Shown here piece by piece: positions 35,919 through 44,941 of a stretch of 64,000 nt of DNA. The DNA is from Billgrantia tianxiuensis (GTDB taxonomy: Bacteria; Pseudomonadota; Gammaproteobacteria; Pseudomonadales; Halomonadaceae): assembly GCF_009834345.1 (NCBI RefSeq), contig NZ_CP035042.1, positions 1,798,001-1,862,000 of the forward strand. The letters are read 5' to 3'. Under the pieces are notes generated by a model. That model ran no database searches and was not told the origin of the DNA. It saw only the letters and a program-made list of their open reading frames with translations. Positions within the stretch are counted from its first letter, which is position 1; every line of letters starts with the position of its first letter. A program made the position numbers and the translations under genes.

Positions 35919-36920
35919 TCAGTCACACAACGTGGCCAGCACAATCTCGCTTGCCACCTCGAAACCCGAGGGCAGCTCGGCAGTAGGATCGAGTAGCCAG
36001 GCAGCGAGGTCCTGCTCAGTGCGTTCACGCCGGCTGTAGCGTGTGAGCATGTGATAGCCGTCGGGATAGAACGCCAGGCGTATCGCTTCGTCGTTCGGCA
36101 GGCGTTCCAGCAGGGCGCAGTAGGCTTCGGCGGGGATGACCTGATCCTCGTCGCCGTAGAGCACCAGCGCGGGCGGAGGGAGCCGTTCGGCCGCTTCGAG
36201 GGCCAGGCTCATGGTGTGGGTCAGGCCATCGAGAGTATCGAGGCGGGCGCTGCGCAGAATCAGCGGATCGCTGGCCAGCAGCCGTTTGATCTCTTCGTCG
36301 TCGGTCGGCTCGATGCCCAGGCGGCGGGTGGTGCGTACCGAGAAGGTGGCCTGGGGCATCAGACGCACGCCCAGCCATAATCCAAGCCGTTGGTACCAGG
36401 GCATGGTCTGCTTGCCCCACACCGCGGGTGAAATCAACACGCTGCCATCGACTGGAGGCGCCTCGTCGGCGGCCATGGCAAGTAGCGCCACGGCCGCGCC
36501 CATGCTCTTGCCGACGAGGTAGAGCGGTGTGCCGGGATGCCGCTCACGCAGCAGCCTGGCGAGCATGACCACGTCATCGCTCAAGCGTTCGTGGCCGGCC
36601 CACAGGCGACGCTGATGCGTGGTGCCGAAGCCGCGCTGGTCATGGGCAAAGACCTCGATGCCGTGCGGGGTGAGGGCGCTGGCCAGGATCTCGAAGCTTC
36701 CGGCGTGGTCATTGAAGCCGTGTACCGCCAACACCATCGCTCGTGTCTCGCCCACTGCGGGCCAATGACGCAGCGGCAGGCGATAGCCGTCGTCGGCAAT
36801 GACCTGATAGGGCGTCAACTGAGGTGTACTCTGAACAGGGCCCGGGGTTTGCCACACCGGACCGGCACAGCCGGCCAGCAGGGGGAGAAGCGCCAGGGCA
36901 ATGAGACCGATCCGATTCAT
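35919..36920 (-). CDS. Lipoprotein alpha/beta hydrolase, lysophospholipase-like
   Basis: A lipoprotein signal ends at LLAGC (Cys18). The rest is an alpha/beta hydrolase: oxyanion region VHGFNDHAGSF, nucleophile elbow LVGKSMGAA (Ser), acid in LYGDEDQVIPAEAY and His in YPDGYHML. The pattern fits monoacylglycerol lipase/lysophospholipase (PldB/YhhN-like serine esterase) enzymes, here attached to a membrane facing the periplasm. Its substrate is not evident. The gene overlaps the upstream wHTH gene by 4 bp (ATGA). Confidence 0.83.
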   Translation of the reverse strand: MNRIGLIALALLPLLAGCAGPVWQTPGPVQSTPQLTPYQVIADDGYRLPLRHWPAVGETRAMVLAVHGFNDHAGSFEILASALTPHGIEVFAHDQRGFGTTHQRRLWAGHERLSDDVVMLARLLRERHPGTPLYLVGKSMGAAVALLAMAADEAPPVDGSVLISPAVWGKQTMPWYQRLGLWLGVRLMPQATFSVRTTRRLGIEPTDDEEIKRLLASDPLILRSARLDTLDGLTHTMSLALEAAERLPPPALVLYGDEDQVIPAEAYCALLERLPNDEAIRLAFYPDGYHMLTRYSRRERTEQDLAAWLLDPTAELPSGFEVASEIVLATLCD

Positions 36921-37219
36921 GCCAGTGCAGGGTAGTCCAGGGCGAGACGAATCCGTTCGGCGTGTTGCGCCACCCAGGCGCGATCGATGGGCCCCCAGTC
37001 GGCGATCTCGTACTGCCCGCTGTTATGGCGTTCCCCCGGGGTCGGCTTGAACTCACAGCGAATGTCCAGTTCCTCGAGTGCCTTGAGCGTATCCTGGGCG
37101 GTGCGCCGGGGCATGCCGGTGGCTGCGACGATAGCCGGCACGCTGGCAACCCCGCATTCGATCAGGTGGGCAAGGTAAAGGCGACGGTAGAAGCTGGACT
37201 GGGTCTTGCTGAGCGCCAT
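36917..37219 (-). CDS. Small winged-helix protein
   Basis: From the ATG at 37219 (GGAG five bases upstream) the product has 100 residues. The core HLIECGVASVPAIVAATG, then PRRTAQDTLKALEEL, fits a helix-turn-helix with recognition helix PRRTAQDTLKAL, followed by a beta-wing with an HNSGQYEIADWGPID end. It is a likely DNA-binding regulator of unknown target. It overlaps the downstream hydrolase gene by an ATGA, so it may control that gene or its own operon. A longer frame to 37324 lacks support. Confidence 0.65.
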   Translation of the reverse strand: MALSKTQSSFYRRLYLAHLIECGVASVPAIVAATGMPRRTAQDTLKALEELDIRCEFKPTPGERHNSGQYEIADWGPIDRAWVAQHAERIRLALDYPALA

Positions 37220-37411
37220 GAAGTCTCCGCAGGCGGGTGAGAAGTGGCTGCCATCGATCCGCAGCGTTCTAAGCATAGCGCTGGAGGAAGGCTCTGCTCC
37301 AGCCCGGCGCAGTGCGGGTGTCATGGCGGGCGGCCATCTCCTAAAGTGAAAGAGAAGGGCATTGACTCAAGACCGCGCCGGTAGCCGGCTGGCGCCATTC
37401 AAGGAGGACGC

Positions 37412-37672
37412 ATGACGGTCAAACAGGTAGACGAGGCAGAGCTGCTGGCTCAGGTGGGGCGCTGCATGTTCGGCGAGCGAGTCGTGATCGAACGCGAAGG
37501 CAAGCGCTTCTCGGCACGTATCCAGCATGTGGGAGCCACCGGAGTGAAGGTCGTGCCTGAAACGACGCTAATGGAGCACGAAGGGGAGCCCGGCGATCTC
37601 AACGGCGTCACCGTCTCCTATGGTGACATTTGCGAAGTGGAAGTGGATGGCATCACCTATCGCCTGGCGTGA
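37412..37672 (+). CDS. Small conserved-looking protein of unknown function
   Basis: The 86-residue product is not recognised. It looks like a small beta-barrel: alternating strands ERVVIEREGKRFSARIQHVG, split as VVIER / FSARIQHV / GVKVVPE, then DICEVEVDGITYRL at the end. There are no membrane or signal segments. AAGGAGG before the ATG is an excellent ribosome site, and it stands alone before convergent dciA. The GC-rich third positions match real genes. Confidence 0.6.
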   Translation: MTVKQVDEAELLAQVGRCMFGERVVIEREGKRFSARIQHVGATGVKVVPETTLMEHEGEPGDLNGVTVSYGDICEVEVDGITYRLA

Positions 37673-37687
37673 GTCCGCCACCGGTAG

Positions 37688-38155
37688 CTAGCGTTGGTCG
37701 TTGCGCTCGGCATGGGAGGCGAGCCGTTCGAGGGCGCCCTTGAGCCGAGGGTCCTCGACGTCCGCCGCGCAGGCGGAAATCTCGTCGGCAGCTGGCACCG
37801 GCAGTGAGCGCACCTGGCGTGGCGGTACCTTGAGCGGCCGCACGGGGCGCACCTTGAGGGTAAAGCTGCTGACAGCGCTGAATTCCGGCAACTGGTGCAG
37901 CAGCTCGAGCAGTCTCGGCTGTTCGTAGCGCAGCCAGGTCAGCCATACGGCGCGGTCGGTGAGCAGGGTCAGCTTGCCGTCACGGTATCCCCCCACGAAC
38001 AGGTGCTCGCGCACCTCTTCCGGGAGGTGCTCGCGCAGGTGCTGCTGCGCCTGGCCGATCAGCCTTGCCGTGCGCATCAGCGGTGCCAGCTCGCCATTGC
38101 CGCCCAGCAGGCGAGACATGGGCTGTGCTCGTGAGCGCTTAACCTTTATACTCAT
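37688..38155 (-). CDS. dciA: DciA-family (DUF721) helicase-loading protein
   Basis: The 155-residue product opens with RSRAQPMSRLLGG and has the KH-like DUF721 core REHLFVGGYRDGKLTLLTDRAVWLTWLRYEQPRL (positions approx 50-85), followed by a disordered basic tail. DciA assists loading of the DnaB helicase in bacteria without DnaC. Placement before the secM-position gene and secA matches Pseudomonas, where a DUF721 gene lies in this cluster. The start is ATG 38155; a second in-frame ATG (MSRLL) is possible. It is divergent from the secM-position gene (63 bp). Confidence 0.78.
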   Translation of the reverse strand: MSIKVKRSRAQPMSRLLGGNGELAPLMRTARLIGQAQQHLREHLPEEVREHLFVGGYRDGKLTLLTDRAVWLTWLRYEQPRLLELLHQLPEFSAVSSFTLKVRPVRPLKVPPRQVRSLPVPAADEISACAADVEDPRLKGALERLASHAERNDQR

Positions 38156-38218
38156 GGGCTTGTTTCTCGGCCATTTCAACACACGCCAAGCCTAGCACGC
38201 TCGGAGATCAGCGACAGC

Positions 38219-38611
38219 ATGACCGCCGCCCAGCCACAGGATCGTAGCGTCGCCAGCCCGCCGGCTGTGACGTCGCGCTATCGCCAGCGGTCGCGCTGGT
38301 GGCTGGCGGGCCTGCTGGTGAGCTGCCTGCTGCCCGCCGGCCTGACCCAGGCGGAGACGCTGCGCCTGGCCGAGCGGGTGGTGCAGACCTGTATTCTCGC
38401 TCCAACGCTGATGCGTGCCCGTTGCCGCTACGTGGCGCGCCGACGGGCTTTGCCCCACTGGCCGCGTCGTCGCAAGTTCCCGGCAAGGCGTATCGCGCCG
38501 CCGCGCACGGCCCCGCTACCGTGCCGCTGGGCTGCCGCCCATGACGTCCTGACGCGTCGTGGTCCGCCACGCGTGCATCGCGTTCCAGTTCCTATCGAAT
38601 GCTGCCGGTAG
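38219..38611 (+). CDS. SecM-position exported protein, possible secA regulator
   Basis: A 130-residue, Arg- and Pro-rich protein not matched to a known family. Residues 20-26 are basic, 27-43 hydrophobic ([16 protein letters not shown]), with a possible cleavage at TQA-ET: an export signal. The C-terminal half is basic with Pro clusters: [12 protein letters not shown] (90-101) and [13 protein letters not shown] (113-125). Codon third positions are GC-rich as in neighbours. It lies 64 bp before secA, between dciA and secA, the place of secM in Escherichia coli. The canonical SecM motif is absent; RIAPP recalls RAPP-type arrest motifs. Ribosome site is weak (GGAG 12 bp away). Confidence 0.6.
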   Translation: MTAAQPQDRSVASPPAVTSRYRQRSRWWLAGLLVSCLLPAGLTQAETLRLAERVVQTCILAPTLMRARCRYVARRRALPHWPRRRKFPARRIAPPRTAPLPCRWAAAHDVLTRRGPPRVHRVPVPIECCR

Positions 38612-38612
38612 C

Positions 38613-38631
38613 GGCTGGCTTCCTGCCAGCC
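38613..38631 (+). other. Stem-loop between the secM-position gene and secA
   Basis: GGCTGGC (38613-38619), loop TTCCT, GCCAGCC (38625-38631): a perfect 7-bp stem starting 2 bp after the stop codon and 45 bp before the secA start. There is no T-run. In Escherichia coli a stem-loop in this place hides the secA ribosome site until SecM stalls; here no direct pairing with the secA start region was seen. Confidence 0.5.
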
Positions 38632-38675
38632 TTGCATGGTGCCGGCTGACCGCGACACGCAGACATGGACATTTC

Positions 38676-41408
38676 ATGATCAATACATTGTTACGTAAGG
38701 TCGTTGGCTCCAAGAACGACCGCGAAGTCAAGCGCATGCAACGCCAGGTGGCGCAGATCAATACGCTGGAACCGCAGTTCGAAGCGCTCGACGACGCCGC
38801 GCTCCAGGCGCGCACCGAGGAGTTCCGCCAGCGCCTGACTGCAGGCGAGAACCTCGATACGCTGTTGCCCGAAGCGTTCGCCACGGTACGCGAGGCCAGT
38901 AAGCGCGTCATGAACATGCGTCACTTCGACGTGCAGATGATCGGCGGCATGACGTTGCACCGCGGGCGCATCGCCGAAATGAAGACCGGTGAGGGCAAGA
39001 CGCTCGTGGCTACCCTGGCGGTCTATCTCAACGCGCTGCCGGGCAACGGCGTCCACGTGGTGACCGTGAACGACTACCTGGCCCGGCGTGATGCCGAGTG
39101 GATGCGGCCGCTGTACGAATTCCTCGGCCTTTCCGTCGGTATCATCTACGCCGGCCAGACCGCTGAGGAGAAGCGCGCCGCCTACGCTTGCGACATCACC
39201 TACGGCACCAACAACGAGTACGGCTTCGACTATCTGCGCGACAACATGGCCTTCTCGCTGGAGGACAAGGTCCAGCGTGGCCTGAGCTTCGCCATCGTCG
39301 ACGAGGTGGACTCGATCCTGATCGACGAGGCGCGCACGCCGTTGATCATCTCCGGTGCGGTGGACGAGAACACCGAACTCTATAAGGTGGTCGACCGCCT
39401 AGCTGCCCAACTAGAGAAGGGCGAGGTCTCCGAAGACGCCGACGCTCCCGTCAGCGGCGACTTCGTGCTCGAGGAGAAGCACAAGCAGGTCGAGATTACC
39501 GAGGCCGGCCACAGCAAGGTCGAGGAGCTGATGCGTGCCGAGGGGCTGTTGGGGGAAGAGGACTCGCTCTACGCCGCCCAGAACCTCAACCTGCTGCACC
39601 ACATGCATTCCGCGCTGCGCGCCCGCCATCTCTACCATCGTGATGTCGACTATATCGTTGCCAACAACCAGGTAGTGATCGTCGACGAGCATACCGGCCG
39701 CACCATGCCGGGGCGGCGCTGGTCCGAGGGCTTGCACCAGGCGGTGGAGGCCAAGGAAGGGGTGCCGGTACAGCGCGAAAGCCAGACGCTGGCATCGACC
39801 ACCTTCCAGAACTACTTCCGCCTCTACGACAAGCTGGCCGGCATGACTGGCACCGCCGATACCGAGGCCTTCGAATTCCGCCAGATCTATGGCCTGGATG
39901 TGGTGGTGATTCCCACCAACCGGCCGCTGATCCGTCGTGATCTCAACGACCTGGTCTACCTCTCGGCAGAGGAGAAGTTCGAAGCGATCATCAACGACGT
40001 CAAGGCCGAGACCGAGGCCGGACGGCCAGTGCTGGTGGGTACCGCTTCGATCGAAACCTCCGAGTACCTGGCGGGGCTGATGAAGCAGGAAGGGCTGAGC
40101 TTCAACGTGCTCAACGCCAAGCAGCACCAGAGCGAGGCCGAGATCATCGCCCAGGCCGGGCGTCCCGGTGCCATCACCATCGCCACCAACATGGCCGGTC
40201 GCGGTACCGATATCGTGCTGGGCGGCAACTGGGAGGCCGAAGCGGCCAAGCTCGAGAACCCCACCGAGGAGCAGATCGAAAAGCTGCGCGAGGAGTGGCG
40301 GATTCGCCACGAGGCGGTGCTGGAGGCTGGCGGCCTGCACGTGATTGGCTCCGAGCGCCACGAGTCGCGGCGTATCGACAACCAGCTGCGCGGACGTGCC
40401 GGACGCCAGGGTGACCCGGGCTCGACGCGCTTCTTCCTCTCCATGGAAGACAGCCTGATGCGGCTGTTCGGTTCCGACCGCGTGCAGCGCATGATGAAGG
40501 CGCTCGGCCTGGAGCGCGGCGAGGCCATCGAACACAAGATGGTCACCAACGCCGTGGAGCGGGCGCAGAAGAAGGTCGAGAGCCGCAACTTCGACATCCG
40601 CAAGCAATTGCTCGAGTACGACGACGTGGCCAATGACCAGCGTCGTGTGATCTACGAGCAGCGTAACGAGATCCTGGCCGCCGAGGATGTCTCCGAAAAC
40701 GTGCTGGGCATACGCGACGAAGTGCTCGATCTCGCCATCAGCGAGTTCGTGCCGCCGCAGAGCCTGCCTGAGCAGTGGGATCTGGCCGGTCTGCAGGAGC
40801 ACCTCAAGACCGAGTTCAACCTCGAGGCACCGGTAGTGGATTGGTCCGAGCAGGACGAGCGCTTCCACGAAGAGCAACTGCGTGAGCGCCTGCATGAGAT
40901 GCACCGCGGGATCTATCAGGAGAAAATCGATACGGCGGGTGTCGAGCTGATGCGCCGCTTCGAGAAGCAGATCATGCTGCAGGTGCTCGATACGCGCTGG
41001 AAGGAGCATCTACAGTCGATGGACCACCTGCGCCGCGGGATCCATCTGCGCGGCTATGCTCAGAAGAATCCCAAGCAGGAGTACAAGCGCGAGTCCTTCG
41101 AGCTGTTCCAGACGCTGCTGACCAACATCAAGGCCGACATCACGCGGATCACCAGCCATGTGCAGGTGCGTCGGCCGGAGGAGGTCGACGAGCTGGAGCG
41201 CCAGCGACGCGAGGCGCTGGAGCGCGAGAAGGCGGCGGCTGCAAGTCGCCACGATGCCCCGGAGCTCGCCGAGGGCGAAGCGCAGACCGCTCCGGCGGCG
41301 GCCGATGGGCGCCCCGTGCGCCGTGAAGGACCCAAGGTGGGGCGTAACGATCCCTGCCCCTGCGGGTCGGGGAAGAAATACAAGCAGTGCTGCGGCCAAC
41401 TGAGCTGA
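38676..41408 (+). CDS. secA: Preprotein translocase ATPase SecA
   Basis: The 910-residue motor of the Sec translocon. Walker A is [17 protein letters not shown]-type Walker B is [18 protein letters not shown], and [14 protein letters not shown] marks motor domain 2; the C-terminal linker ends in the zinc motif [13 protein letters not shown] that binds SecB and phospholipid. The ATG at 38676 starts [16 protein letters not shown], the standard SecA N-terminus. No clear ribosome site precedes it, which fits control of its translation by the upstream gene. A tandem-repeat gap separates it from argJ. Confidence 0.97.
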   Translation: MINTLLRKVVGSKNDREVKRMQRQVAQINTLEPQFEALDDAALQARTEEFRQRLTAGENLDTLLPEAFATVREASKRVMNMRHFDVQMIGGMTLHRGRIAEMKTGEGKTLVATLAVYLNALPGNGVHVVTVNDYLARRDAEWMRPLYEFLGLSVGIIYAGQTAEEKRAAYACDITYGTNNEYGFDYLRDNMAFSLEDKVQRGLSFAIVDEVDSILIDEARTPLIISGAVDENTELYKVVDRLAAQLEKGEVSEDADAPVSGDFVLEEKHKQVEITEAGHSKVEELMRAEGLLGEEDSLYAAQNLNLLHHMHSALRARHLYHRDVDYIVANNQVVIVDEHTGRTMPGRRWSEGLHQAVEAKEGVPVQRESQTLASTTFQNYFRLYDKLAGMTGTADTEAFEFRQIYGLDVVVIPTNRPLIRRDLNDLVYLSAEEKFEAIINDVKAETEAGRPVLVGTASIETSEYLAGLMKQEGLSFNVLNAKQHQSEAEIIAQAGRPGAITIATNMAGRGTDIVLGGNWEAEAAKLENPTEEQIEKLREEWRIRHEAVLEAGGLHVIGSERHESRRIDNQLRGRAGRQGDPGSTRFFLSMEDSLMRLFGSDRVQRMMKALGLERGEAIEHKMVTNAVERAQKKVESRNFDIRKQLLEYDDVANDQRRVIYEQRNEILAAEDVSENVLGIRDEVLDLAISEFVPPQSLPEQWDLAGLQEHLKTEFNLEAPVVDWSEQDERFHEEQLRERLHEMHRGIYQEKIDTAGVELMRRFEKQIMLQVLDTRWKEHLQSMDHLRRGIHLRGYAQKNPKQEYKRESFELFQTLLTNIKADITRITSHVQVRRPEEVDELERQRREALEREKAAAASRHDAPELAEGEAQTAPAAADGRPVRREGPKVGRNDPCPCGSGKKYKQCCGQLS

Positions 41409-41463
41409 GCCGAATACCTGCGCAACGTGTACCTGGTGACTCATCTGAGGCGCCGGGTTCGCA

Positions 41464-41530
41464 CGGTACTTTTGTGCGCTACTTTGTGCACCGGCACTTT
41501 CGCGCGGTACTTTCGCGCGGCACTTGCATG
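41464..41530. repeat. Five degenerate 13-bp tandem repeats between secA and argJ
   Basis: Units CGGTACTTTTGTG, CGCTACTTTGTG (plus CAC), CGGCACTTTCGCG, CGGTACTTTCGCG and CGGCACTTGCATG run head to tail. The shared core is CGG(T/C)ACTTT. The block ends 46 bp before the argJ start. It holds no promoter I can name and no gene. Confidence 0.7.
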
Positions 41531-41575
41531 CACATGATGCTTAGGCCGTCCTGTTAACTGAGGAGTGAACTTTCC

Positions 41576-42805
41576 ATGGCGGTGGGTGAGACACGTTTTC
41601 CGGCCATGCCGGTCATCGAAGGGCTGCGCCTGGGTACTGCCATGGCCGGCATCAAGAAGCCTGGCCGGCGCGACCTGGTGGTGATCGAGATTGCCGAGGG
41701 GGCGCGGGTGGCGGGCAGCTTTACCCTCAATGCCTTCTGCGCCGCTCCCGTCACCGTGGCCAAGGAGCACTTGGCAGCCTGTCAGGCGCGTGGCGAGGGG
41801 GCTCGCCTGCTGGTGATCAACACCGGCAACGCCAACGCCGGCACCGGCCAGGCCGGCCTGCGCGATGCCCGGGCGACCTGCGCCGAGCTGGCCAGGCTCG
41901 CCGGTGTGCCCGAGGATGGCGTGCTGCCGTTCTCTACCGGGGTGATCGGCGAGCCGCTGCCCATGGAGCGGCTGCTGGGTGGCCTGTCGCCGGCACTGGA
42001 TGCGCTTGGCGCCGACGGCGAAGCGTGGCAGCAGGCAGGGGAGGGTATCCTCACCACCGATACGCGGCCCAAGGGGGCCAGCGTGACGCTGGAGCTGGGT
42101 GAGCGGACGGTGACCATCAACGGTATCAGCAAAGGCTCGGGCATGATCAAGCCCAACATGGCGACCATGCTGGCCTTCGTCGCCACCGATGCCGCCATCG
42201 AGCAGGAGCTGCTCGATTCGCTGCTGCGCGAGACGGTGAATCGCTCGTTCAACTGCATCACCGTCGATGGCGACACCTCGACCAACGATGCCTGCATGCT
42301 GATCGCCACCGGCCGTGGTGCCACGGTCGCCAGCGACGAAGAGATTGCAGTGTTCCGCAACGGGCTGCAGCGGGTCATGACCGAACTGGCCCAGGCGATC
42401 GTGCGCGACGGCGAGGGGGCCACCAAGTTCGTCACCTTGCAAGTCCAGGAGGCGGTCAGCCGCGAGGAGGCGTTGGATGTGGCCTTTACCGTGGCGCATT
42501 CGCCGCTGGTCAAAACGGCGCTGTTCGCCTCCGATGCCAACTGGGGGCGCATCCTGGCGGCGGTGGGCCGCGCCCCGGTGCGCGACTTCGACGTCGAGCG
42601 GGTGATCATCGACCTGGGCGACGTGAGACTGGTGGAAAATGGCGGCAGGGCCGCCGGCTATACCGAAGAGCAGGGCAGTCGCGTGATGCGCGAGTCGGAG
42701 ATCGTCATTCGAATTGCGCTGGGGCGGGGTGAGGAGAGCGCCACGGTGTGGACCACCGACCTTTCCCACGAGTACGTGAGCATCAACGCGGACTATCGCA
42801 GCTAG
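41576..42805 (+). CDS. argJ: Bifunctional ornithine acetyltransferase/N-acetylglutamate synthase
   Basis: ArgJ recycles the acetyl group in arginine synthesis. The proenzyme is cut autocatalytically within KPNMATMLAF, making Thr197 the N-terminal nucleophile of the beta chain; KGSGMIKPNM before it is conserved. NTGNANAGTG near the start is the oxyanion-forming region. The 409-residue length is normal. GAGGAG precedes the ATG. secA, argJ and the Nudix gene follow one another in the order also found in Pseudomonas. Confidence 0.95.
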   Translation: MAVGETRFPAMPVIEGLRLGTAMAGIKKPGRRDLVVIEIAEGARVAGSFTLNAFCAAPVTVAKEHLAACQARGEGARLLVINTGNANAGTGQAGLRDARATCAELARLAGVPEDGVLPFSTGVIGEPLPMERLLGGLSPALDALGADGEAWQQAGEGILTTDTRPKGASVTLELGERTVTINGISKGSGMIKPNMATMLAFVATDAAIEQELLDSLLRETVNRSFNCITVDGDTSTNDACMLIATGRGATVASDEEIAVFRNGLQRVMTELAQAIVRDGEGATKFVTLQVQEAVSREEALDVAFTVAHSPLVKTALFASDANWGRILAAVGRAPVRDFDVERVIIDLGDVRLVENGGRAAGYTEEQGSRVMRESEIVIRIALGRGEESATVWTTDLSHEYVSINADYRS

Positions 42806-42889
42806 ACTAGCGCTGCTGGACAGGGCCGTAATGCAAGAACATCAGCCCCGCAGCGAGTATGCCGATGCGGGACCAGCGGGTAGGAGTCA

Positions 42890-43858
42890 ATGAACGTAAT
42901 GGTGAAGAGAAGGGTGCACGTGGCGGCTGCCGCCATCATCAGCAGCGATGGCCAGAAGGCGCTTATCGCCCGCCGCCCCTCCAATGTCGATCATGGCGGC
43001 TTGTGGGAGTTTCCCGGGGGCAAGCTGGCACCCTACGAGACCGGCCTGGAAGGTCTCAAGCGTGAACTTCACGAGGAACTCGGGGTGGAGATCAGGCGCG
43101 CGCAGCCGCTGATCCGCGTGCACCACGAGTACCCCGACAAGCACATCCTGCTCGATGTCTGGCAGGTACACGAGTTCAGCGGCGAGCCGTTCGGGCGAGA
43201 AGGTCAGGCGGTGCGCTGGGTGCCGCTGGATGAGCTGGTCAACTACCCGTTCCCTGCGGCCAACCTGCCGATCCTGCAGGCGGTGATGCTGCCGACCGAA
43301 TACCTGATCACGGCTGAAGAGTCCGACGAGTCGGTGTTCGATGCCTGTCTCGAGCGGGCGCTGGTGGAGGATGGTGTGCGCCTGGTCCAGCTGCGGGCCA
43401 AGACCCTCGACGAAGCCGCTTACCTGGCGCGCGCCGAGCGCGCCCTGGCGCTGTGTCGCCGGCATGGGGCGCGCCTGCTGCTAAACGCCGAGCCGGAACT
43501 GCTGAACAGGGTCGATGCCGACGGCATCCATCTGACCAGTGAGCGGCTGATGAGCCTGGAGCGGCGGCCCATAGCCGAGAGCAAATGGCTGGCAGCTTCT
43601 ACCCACGATCGCAAGCAGCTCGGTCAGGCCGCCCGTATCGGCTGCGACTTCGTCACTTTGTCGCCGCTGCGCACCACGCCGTCGCATCCCGAGGTGGCGC
43701 CGATGGGCTGGCATGACTTCCAGCAGCTGGTAGAGCGTGCCGCCATGCCGGTGTTCGCGCTGGGGGGCATGACCCGCTACGATGCCAACCACGCCCGCGC
43801 CGTGGGCGCCCAGGGCATCGCCTCGATCCGCGATTTCTGGAAAGCGCCGGACGCCTGA
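42890..43858 (+). CDS. Nudix hydrolase fused to ThiE-like domain
   Basis: Residues 1-135 are a MutT-type Nudix domain: the box runs from Gly44 to Val66 as G-x5-E-x7-REL-x-EE-x-GV, complete. Residues about 150-320 resemble a thiamine-phosphate synthase barrel (QLRAKTLDE, LLLNAEPEL, IHLTSERLM, LGGMTRYDA). This two-domain form is the MutT of Pseudomonas, hydrolysing 8-oxo-dGTP; the ThiE-like half lacks an obvious full active site and its role is unknown. Its position after secA/argJ matches mutT after secA elsewhere. TAGGAG precedes the ATG. Confidence 0.9.
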   Translation: MNVMVKRRVHVAAAAIISSDGQKALIARRPSNVDHGGLWEFPGGKLAPYETGLEGLKRELHEELGVEIRRAQPLIRVHHEYPDKHILLDVWQVHEFSGEPFGREGQAVRWVPLDELVNYPFPAANLPILQAVMLPTEYLITAEESDESVFDACLERALVEDGVRLVQLRAKTLDEAAYLARAERALALCRRHGARLLLNAEPELLNRVDADGIHLTSERLMSLERRPIAESKWLAASTHDRKQLGQAARIGCDFVTLSPLRTTPSHPEVAPMGWHDFQQLVERAAMPVFALGGMTRYDANHARAVGAQGIASIRDFWKAPDA

Positions 43859-43873
43859 ACCCGGCGGTAAACG

Positions 43874-43911
43874 AAAAAACCCACCGCATGCTTTAGCAGC
43901 GGTGGGTTTTT
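43874..43911. terminator. Bidirectional Rho-independent terminator
   Basis: AAAAAACCCACCGC (43874-43887) pairs with GCGGTGGGTTTTT (43899-43911) around an 11-nt loop. A-run and T-run on opposite sides let it serve both the Nudix gene and the convergent aguB-aguA transcript. Confidence 0.92.
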
Positions 43912-44039
43912 CTTTATCAGCCCGACCCGAAAAGCCTCTGTGTTCTGTGCTTGCGGCTGATCTGGAGCCAAGCCAAAACCTCCTCTCCGGCTTGCCTCCA
44001 GCGCCGCTTATGCTGGTACGTGTTTCACGGCTGAATTAT

Positions 44040-44941
44040 TTAATCTCTGTAACGCCGGGTCAGGTCGCCGTAGGCGTCGATACGGCGGTCGCGCAGGTAG
44101 GGCCAGATGCGCCGTACGTCCTCGCCGCGGCTCATGTCCAAGGTGACCAGCAGGCGCTCGGCCTTGGTGCCGGCGTGGGCCAGCAGCTCGCCCTGAGGGC
44201 CGGCGACGAAGCTGCCGCCCCAGAAGTCGATACCGTCGCCGACGCCGGAGTGATCCGGTTCGTGGCCGACGCGGTTGGCGACGACCACCGGCAGCCCGTT
44301 GGCCACCGCATGGCTGCGCTGGATCAGTGTCCAGGCCTCCTTCTGGCGTGACTTCTCGCCGTCGTCGTCGGCGGGGCTCCAGCCGATGGCGGTGGGGTAG
44401 AGCAGCACTTCCGCACCGGCCAGTGCCATCAGGCGCGCCGCTTCCGGATACCACTGGTCCCAGCACACCAGGAGTCCCAGCCGGCCCACCGAGGTATCGA
44501 TGGGTTGGAAGCCCTGCTTGCGGCTGTCGTCCTGATCGCCCGGGGCGAAGTAGAACTTCTCATAGAAGCCCGGATCATCGGGATGTGCATCTTGCGGTAC
44601 ACGCCCACCTGGCCACGGTCACGGTCGTAGACCACGGCGGTATTGTGGTAGAGACCCGGGGCGCGGCGTTCGAACAGCGAGCCCACCAGCACGATGCCGA
44701 GTTCGGCCGCAAGCGCCGCCAGGCGTTGGCCGGTGGGGCCGTCCAACGGCTCGGCCAGGTCGAACAGCTCGGTATCCTCGTACTGGCAGAAATAGTGCGT
44801 GGCATGCAGTTCCTGCAGCAGTACCAGCTCGGCACCCGCGGCAGCCAGCTCGCGCACGCCGGCCTCGCTCTCGGCCAGGCTCTTGCTCTTGTCGGGCCAG
44901 GCTTGTTGCTGGACCAGGCCAACCTTGAGAGTGCGGGTCAT
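44040..44941 (-). CDS. aguB: N-carbamoylputrescine amidase, one frameshift
   Basis: A nitrilase-superfamily amidohydrolase converting N-carbamoylputrescine to putrescine. The Glu-Lys-Cys triad is visible: ELHATHYF (Glu44 region), YRKMHIPDD (Lys) and LVCWDQWYPEAAR (Cys). The frame breaks at GGG 44580-44582 (CCC on the coding strand): adding one base joins HIPDDPGFYEKF and the second half into a 300-residue protein, the normal AguB length. Its start overlaps the aguA stop by 4 bp (ATGA), so the pathway enzymes are cotranslated. Confidence 0.9.

Noticed and set aside
39411..41009. 532-residue open frame antisense to secA
   Set aside because: It is a shadow of the secA coding frame; no start signals or domain pattern.
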